A program made the translations under genes and the position numbers. The notes under the pieces were generated by a model. It did no database searches. It was not told the origin of the DNA and was given only the letters and a program-made list of their open reading frames with translations. From NCBI GenBank assembly GCA_039180025.1, contig JBCDDZ010000034.1, positions 1 through 30,579 on the forward strand: DNA of 30,579 nucleotides, in the 5' to 3' direction. Below are positions 25,801 to 30,579 of the stretch, piece by piece. How positions within the stretch are numbered: the stretch's first letter is position 1; every line of letters begins with the position of its first letter. Origin of the DNA: Algisphaera sp039180025 (GTDB lineage: Bacteria > Planctomycetota > Phycisphaerae > Phycisphaerales > Phycisphaeraceae).

Positions 25801-27648
25801 TCACGCCCCCAGGGTCGCGCTGTCGTGCGGCGTGAGGTCGTGGCCCGCTTCACTCGCCGCCTGGTTCAGCACCGCCAGGAACTCCAGCGTCGTGTCCGCC
25901 GACATGCAGCGCTGCCGCGTCTCGGACGACTCGAACGCCTTGGCGATCAGCGACAGCATCTCGATCTGCGTGTCCGGCTGGTCCACCGGCGTCAGAATCA
26001 GACACACCAGCCGCGAGAGCTGCCCGTCCGCCGCGTCGAAATCCACCCCGTCCCGGCAGCGGGCGATCAACACGTACGGCCGTTTGAGCCCCTCGAGCCG
26101 CGCGTGCGGCACCGCCAGCCCGTTCGGCAGGGCGGTGTGCATGATCTGCTCCCGCGACCACACCGCCCGGAAGATCGTCTTCTCGTCCTGTACGTCGGTG
26201 ACTTCCGCCGCCCGCTTCGACAGCTCGTGTAACACCTCGTGGATGCTCCGCGCCCGCGAATCGATCAGCACCTGCTTCGGCGAGAGCAGCGTGTGCAGCT
26301 GCTTCTGCGTTTTGAGCTGGAGCACCTTCTGCATCGCCGGCCCCGCCAGCAGCGACGTCCCGAGCGCCATCACCACGATCGCCACCAACAGCTCGTCCGA
26401 GATCAGCCCCGCCTGGTGCGCCAACTGACCCAAAATGATCCCCACCGCCCCCTGCGCCGCCATCCCGAACCCTACCCCCAGCGATTCCCGCTGTGACAGC
26501 CCCGCCAGCCGTGCGCCCAGGTGGCAACCGCCGATCTTCCCCACCAGCGCCACCCCGAGCACCACCGCCACCGCCAGCGGGTCGAACGCCTCGACGAAGT
26601 TGATCCGCAGCCCGATCGACGCGAAAAAGATCGGTGCGAAAATGTTCGTGACAAACTGGTGGATCGTGTCCCGCGTCCGTTCCCGCAGGTGGTGCGAATC
26701 CCCGATCGCCACCCCCGCGATAAACGCCCCGAAGATCGAGTGGATCCCCAGATGCTCGGTCAGAGACGCGCACAGCAGCGCGACCACAAACACAAACCCC
26801 AGCACCCCGCCCGGGTAGCTCCACCGCGACTGCACGTAAGGCATCACCCGGTGCAGCAGCAGCCGGCCCACCGTCAGCATGAACGCCAGGAACCCCAGCG
26901 TCAGCCCGATCGTGACCACCACCCCCGTCTTCCCGCTCCCCCCGCCCGACGTCTCGACCGCCGCCACCGCCACGCTCACCGCCTCGCCCACGGAGTGCGG
27001 CTCGAGCGCCGGCCCGCTCTGCGGCAGGAGCGCCAGCACCACCGCGAAACCGATCCAGCCCACCAGGTCGTTGAGCATCGCCGAGCTGATGACCAGCATC
27101 CCCATGTCCGACTTGGCCAGGTTCAGGTCCATCAGGATCTTCGCGATCACCGGCAGGGCGGTGATCGACAACGCGATCCCCACAAAGATCGCCAGCGGCA
27201 GCCGTACGTTGTCCGCCACCTCCTCCACCCCCAGCACCCCGGGTGCGAACCAGCCCAGCGTCGACCCTACCGCCATCGGGCTCGCGATCCCGAACGCCGA
27301 CACCACCCCCATCGCCTTGCCCAGCCGCCATACCGTGGACAGGTCCACCTCCAGCCCCACCACCAGCAGCAGCAGCGTGGCCGACATCACGATGAACCCC
27401 TCCTCGGCGATCGCGATCCCCGACCCCGGGTCCGACGGGAACAGCCACTCGTAACCCCCCGGCGCGATCGCCCCGAGCACCGTCTGCCCCAGCAGGATCC
27501 CGGCCAGGATCTCGCCCAGCACCGTCGGCTGCCCGAGCTGCCGGGCCCACTCCCCCATCAGCCGCGCCAGCCCCAGCAGCACCGCCATCGCCAACAGCAG
27601 CCGCGTGATCTCCGAAACTTCGAGCGGCCCGGCCGCGAGCATATTCAT
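25801..27648 (-). CDS. cation:proton antiporter (CPA2/KefB-like) fused to a PTS EIIA-like domain
   Basis: Inner-membrane exchanger of K+ or Na+ for protons, 615 residues. The first 440 residues form about 12 transmembrane helices with family blocks 'GQPTVLGEILAGILLGQTVLG', 'LLLVVGLEVDLS', 'LSITALPVIAKIL', 'NDLVGW', 'FGAFIAGVAIGDS' and 'FFASIGLRINF'. There is no TrkA-N domain. Instead residues about 455-600 resemble a PTS EIIA of the fructose/Ntr type, with the putative phosphorylatable His515 in 'GLAVPHARLEGL'. GGAA lies 8 bases before the ATG at 27648. It follows a longer paralogue by 95 bases on the same strand. The fusion suggests gating of ion flux by PTS phosphate state; whether the His is phosphorylated is untested. 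Confidence 0.88.
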   Translation of the reverse strand: MNMLAAGPLEVSEITRLLLAMAVLLGLARLMGEWARQLGQPTVLGEILAGILLGQTVLGAIAPGGYEWLFPSDPGSGIAIAEEGFIVMSATLLLLVVGLEVDLSTVWRLGKAMGVVSAFGIASPMAVGSTLGWFAPGVLGVEEVADNVRLPLAIFVGIALSITALPVIAKILMDLNLAKSDMGMLVISSAMLNDLVGWIGFAVVLALLPQSGPALEPHSVGEAVSVAVAAVETSGGGSGKTGVVVTIGLTLGFLAFMLTVGRLLLHRVMPYVQSRWSYPGGVLGFVFVVALLCASLTEHLGIHSIFGAFIAGVAIGDSHHLRERTRDTIHQFVTNIFAPIFFASIGLRINFVEAFDPLAVAVVLGVALVGKIGGCHLGARLAGLSQRESLGVGFGMAAQGAVGIILGQLAHQAGLISDELLVAIVVMALGTSLLAGPAMQKVLQLKTQKQLHTLLSPKQVLIDSRARSIHEVLHELSKRAAEVTDVQDEKTIFRAVWSREQIMHTALPNGLAVPHARLEGLKRPYVLIARCRDGVDFDAADGQLSRLVCLILTPVDQPDTQIEMLSLIAKAFESSETRQRCMSADTTLEFLAVLNQAASEAGHDLTPHDSATLGA

Positions 27649-27743
27649 ACGTTCAGTTCCATCGTCGCGACCCGCCCACCCTGAGCGATCTGCAGTTTAA
27701 TGCTTTCCGCCCGCCCCGGCCCTTACCGTACCGACGTCCGGGC

Positions 27744-29711
27744 TTACGCATGTCCCCCGGCCGCGCTGCTCGTCACCAGCGCCGCCTTGAACTCCGTGAA
27801 GTTCTCCGCCTCCAGGCAGCGCCGCCGCGCGTCGTCGGTCTGGAACGCCTCGGCCACCGCCGCCAGCAGCTCCAATTGCACCTCGCCGTCCGACTCTGGC
27901 GTCAGGATCATGCAGATCAATTCCGCCAACTGCCCGTCCGACGCGTCGAAATCGACCCCCGCGTTGGACTGGCCCACCACCACCACCGGCTTGGTCAGCC
28001 CCGGCAGCCGGGCGTGCGGCACCGCGATCGCATGCGGCAGCCCGGTCGACATCAGCTGCTCCCGCTTCCACACCGCCGCGTCGATCACCGCCGCGTCCAG
28101 GCCCGTCGCCGCCGCCCCGGTCTCCGACAACTCCTCGATCGCCCGCCGCCTCGTCGCGCTGCGCAGCTGCCCCGCGAACGCCTTGTCGCTCAGCACGTCT
28201 TCCAGTCGCAGCTTCTGCTTCCGCTTGAGCACCGCCTGCATCGCCGGCCCCGCCAGCAGCGACGTCGCGATCGCCATCACCACGATCGCCACAAACAGCT
28301 TCTCCGTGATCAGCCCGTACGACAGCGCGAGCTGGCCGAGGATGATCTCGAGCGCCCCCCGCGCCGACATCCCGAAGCCCACCGCCGCCGACTCTCGCTG
28401 CGACAGCCCGGCCCACTTCGCCCCGAGGTAGCAGCCCACCAGCTTCCCGAGGATCGCGATGACCAGCACCAGCACGACCGCGACCAAGTCAAACCCCTCG
28501 ATGAAGTTCACCCGCAGCCCGATGCCCGCAAAAAACAGCGGCGCGAAAATGTTGTTGATGAACTGCTCGATCGTCTCGACGGTCTGCCGGCGCAGGTGTT
28601 TCGAGTCCCCGATCGCCACGCCCGCGATAAACGCCCCGAAGATCGAGTGGATCCCGATCGCCTCGGTCGCCGCCGCGCACATCAGCGAGACGGTGAGCAC
28701 GAAGCCCAGCACCCCGCCGGGCCACGACGTGTTGGCCTGCACGAACGGCAGCACCTTATTGATCCCCCACCGCCCCACGGTCAGCATCCCGCCGACGAAC
28801 AAGAGCGTCCAGCCGATCGTCGTGAGCATCTGTGTCAACGCGCTCCCGGAAGCCGCCGCGGCGTCCCCGCCGCCGTTCGCCGCGTCGACCCCCGCCGCCA
28901 CCAGCGCGAGCACCATTGCGAACCCGACCCAGCCGAGGATGTCGTTGACCATCGCCGACGACATGATCAGCATGCCCATGTCCGAGCGGAACATGTTCAT
29001 GTCCATCAAAATCTTCGCGATCACCGGCAACGCCGTGATCGACATCGCGATCCCCAGAAACAACGCGAACGCCAGCTTCAGGTCCGAGTCCGTGTCGTAG
29101 CCGATCTGCGCCGGCAGGAACCACGCGAGCGCGAACCCCATCGCGAACGGCACGATCATCCCCATCAGGCTCACCCACAGCGCCGCCTTGCCCTGCTTCC
29201 ACACGATCGACAGGTCCACCTCCAGCCCCGCCACCAGCAGCAGAAACACCGCCGCCAGGTTCAAAAACATCGTCATCGACAGGAACCCGCCGTCGTACTT
29301 CCGCTTCGCCTCGGCCTCCTCGTCGGCCTCGGTCACCACCGTGTCGCCGCGGTCGTCGGCGGCGTAGTCCGGCGGCGGATTGATGCCATCGACCGTCGCG
29401 TAGTCGATCGCGTTGAGCGGGACATACTGGACCGGCTCGCCGCCCTCGTCTAGCTCGTACTGCGGGAACAACCAGTCGTAAAATTTGACGTTCGCGCCGT
29501 CCTCGCCCAGGAACGCCGGGTTGCCCATCACCGTCGCGCCGAGCACGACGCCGGCCAGGATCTCGCCGAGCACCGTGGGTTGGCCGAGCTTGCGGGCGAT
29601 CTCGCCGAACAGCCGCGCCATGCCCAGGAGCACCCCGAAGGCCAGCAAAAACACCGTGATCTGTTCGTAAGAAAGCGGCCCCGCGGCCAACATATTGGGA
29701 GTCGTCCACAT
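27744..29711 (-). CDS. cation:proton antiporter (CPA2/KefB-like) fused to a PTS EIIA-like domain, paralogue with acidic loop
   Basis: A 655-residue paralogue of the next gene downstream. Both begin almost identically (NMLAAGPL) and share the same helix blocks: 'GQPTVLGEILAGVVLG', 'LLLVAGLEVDLS', 'MSITALPVIAKILMDMNM' and 'FGAFIAGVAIGDS'. The EIIA-like end has His566 in 'AIAVPHARLPGL'. It differs by an insertion of about 75 residues after the second helix ('WLFPQYELDEGGEPVQ' to 'EADEEAEAKRKYDGG'), rich in Asp and Glu, expected to face the periplasm. ATG at 29711 is chosen because GGAG lies 8 bases upstream; an ATG two codons earlier leaves a spacing of only 2. The pair looks like a tandem duplication that has since diverged. 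Confidence 0.87.
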   Translation of the reverse strand: MWTTPNMLAAGPLSYEQITVFLLAFGVLLGMARLFGEIARKLGQPTVLGEILAGVVLGATVMGNPAFLGEDGANVKFYDWLFPQYELDEGGEPVQYVPLNAIDYATVDGINPPPDYAADDRGDTVVTEADEEAEAKRKYDGGFLSMTMFLNLAAVFLLLVAGLEVDLSIVWKQGKAALWVSLMGMIVPFAMGFALAWFLPAQIGYDTDSDLKLAFALFLGIAMSITALPVIAKILMDMNMFRSDMGMLIMSSAMVNDILGWVGFAMVLALVAAGVDAANGGGDAAAASGSALTQMLTTIGWTLLFVGGMLTVGRWGINKVLPFVQANTSWPGGVLGFVLTVSLMCAAATEAIGIHSIFGAFIAGVAIGDSKHLRRQTVETIEQFINNIFAPLFFAGIGLRVNFIEGFDLVAVVLVLVIAILGKLVGCYLGAKWAGLSQRESAAVGFGMSARGALEIILGQLALSYGLITEKLFVAIVVMAIATSLLAGPAMQAVLKRKQKLRLEDVLSDKAFAGQLRSATRRRAIEELSETGAAATGLDAAVIDAAVWKREQLMSTGLPHAIAVPHARLPGLTKPVVVVGQSNAGVDFDASDGQLAELICMILTPESDGEVQLELLAAVAEAFQTDDARRRCLEAENFTEFKAALVTSSAAGGHA

Positions 29712-29870
29712 CAACATGGCTCCGATTAAGGGTTCTCCGCGACACTGTAACCCACCCCGGCCCGGCCCACACCGCCCCCCGCCCAGAATCCCATCCGTGA
29801 ATCCATAACCCGCTCCCGCTGCCCCGCCCATCAACTCGCAAATCCGGCTGGGCTTGCCCCGTTCATGAGG

Positions 29871-29876
29871 TAGACT
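29871..29876 (+). promoter_or_regulatory. -10-like hexamer TAGACT for a near-leaderless transcript
   Basis: TAGACT ends 8 bases before the ATG at 29885, the same hexamer as before the ubiA-like gene. No ribosome-binding site and no well-spaced -35 is present. Confidence 0.4.
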
Positions 29877-29884
29877 TACCACTG

Positions 29885-30436
29885 ATGTCTCCTCCCCCCG
29901 GCCCCAACCCCGTTCCCCCGCGTACCCCCCGCTGTGTCCTCCTGGTCGGCGAGACCGCCGCCGTCCCCTCCAGCCTTGTCAGCGCCCTCGACCGCCGCGG
30001 CCTGGACATCCGCATCGTCCGCCACGCTCCCCACGTCATGGCCGAACTCGCCGAACTCTACGCGTCCCCCGCCGCCGCTTCTCCCCGCACGCCCCCCCAA
30101 ACCGCCCAGCCCCCCGGACCCTCCCTCGTCATCGTCGAACCGCAGCACCAACCCCGCTTTGATGAACTCCGCGACGCCGTCACGACGTACTATCCACAGG
30201 TCCGCACCTGGCGCTACCTCGCCCACGACCCCAACGGCCGCCCGCTTCTCGAAGCCTACCCCCACCCCGAACCCCCAAGCCCCGACCGGCAACAACACGC
30301 CCAGCAGCAGCGACGCTCCCTGATCGTATCCGTAGATGCCCCGCCCGCCGAAACCCAAGACCCGCTGGTCTCCGAAGACGAACTCGCCATGCTCCTCGCT
30401 CCCGCCGACCCCCCGCCCGCTCAGCCCGCCTCCTAA
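29885..30436 (+). CDS. hypothetical protein, possibly receiver-like
   Basis: Not recognised. The 183-residue protein starts with a Pro-rich segment, then 'RCVLLVGETAAVPSSLVSALDRRGLDIRIVRHAPHVMAELAEL' (16-58), which has the strand-helix-strand spacing of a response-regulator receiver or Rossmann-like half. A second strand ends in 'SLVIVEPQHQPRFDELRDAV'. The Asp expected in receivers is not obvious, so any phosphorylation role is doubtful. The C-terminus is Pro/Gln-rich and probably disordered. It is divergent from the antiporter genes across a 170-base gap with no other recognisable element. Confidence 0.6.
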   Translation: MSPPPGPNPVPPRTPRCVLLVGETAAVPSSLVSALDRRGLDIRIVRHAPHVMAELAELYASPAAASPRTPPQTAQPPGPSLVIVEPQHQPRFDELRDAVTTYYPQVRTWRYLAHDPNGRPLLEAYPHPEPPSPDRQQHAQQQRRSLIVSVDAPPAETQDPLVSEDELAMLLAPADPPPAQPAS

Positions 30437-30579
30437 ATCCCCCGGCGCTCCCCTGCGCTTCGCACAACACGTACTTGGAGAAAGTGAGAAACCCCTGAGC
30501 CGTTCGGGCCCCCGACAACCCGCCTCCCCCCCCGGCCTCGACGCCGCCCTCCGCGTCTCCGCCCGGCCCCCCGCCGACC

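Noticed and set aside
30437..30579. Start of a further gene at the right edge
   Set aside because: TTG at 30475 and GTG at 30484 meet TGA within a few codons. A frame open from CTG at 30497 to the edge has no ribosome-binding site or leaderless promoter, so no start can be supported.

Overview
The window is very GC-rich (sparse A/T even at third codon positions) and almost fully coding. The gene set points to a free-living, didermic bacterium of the Planctomycetota, most likely the class Phycisphaerae. The evidence is an adenosylcobalamin-dependent (class II) ribonucleotide reductase with a C-terminal zinc ribbon, an archaeal-type phosphoglycerate mutase, a UbiA/UbiX pair of the type seen in quinone synthesis, an MCE/MlaD protein, an outer-membrane porin, and small planctomycete-style conserved proteins. 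The phylum call is inference from gene content.

Layout. 1-6000 (+ strand apart from one small gene): MlaD-like lipid-transport protein, phosphoglycerate mutase, a methyltransferase, a small DUF2945-like protein (-), RibF, and a DHH phosphoesterase coupled to RibF. 5866-6386 is an AT-rich, gene-free island with a good promoter and several inverted repeats, upstream of dcd. 6387-11455: dcd, a DUF4190-like membrane protein, and the large nrdJ gene with a strong terminator; dcd and nrdJ both serve deoxynucleotide supply. 11487-14104: an ABC exporter cassette (membrane-anchored unknown, ATPase, permease). 14211-15560: DAHP synthase preceded by what looks like a transcription attenuator with a Phe-containing leader peptide. 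15652-15750 is a remnant of an IS630-type element. 15827-20363 (-): lysC, two unknown genes, ubiX, ubiA. 20588-20714: tRNA-Leu(GAG) with its own promoter and terminator. 20918-23798: an isolated nuoC, an unknown gene, a nadD broken by an in-frame stop, and a PilZ gene. 23971-30436: a small zinc-ribbon protein, a porin, two tandem cation/proton antiporters each fused to a PTS EIIA-like domain, and an unknown gene.

Cross-cutting signals: (i) at least six genes have a TANNNT hexamer ending 6-8 bases before the ATG with no ribosome-binding site, the signature of leaderless transcripts; (ii) four genes are joined to the preceding gene by a 4-base NTGA overlap, with ATG, GTG or TTG starts; (iii) a family of short tandem repeats built on CCCCGGAA recurs at four or more places, with codon-multiple periods when inside genes.
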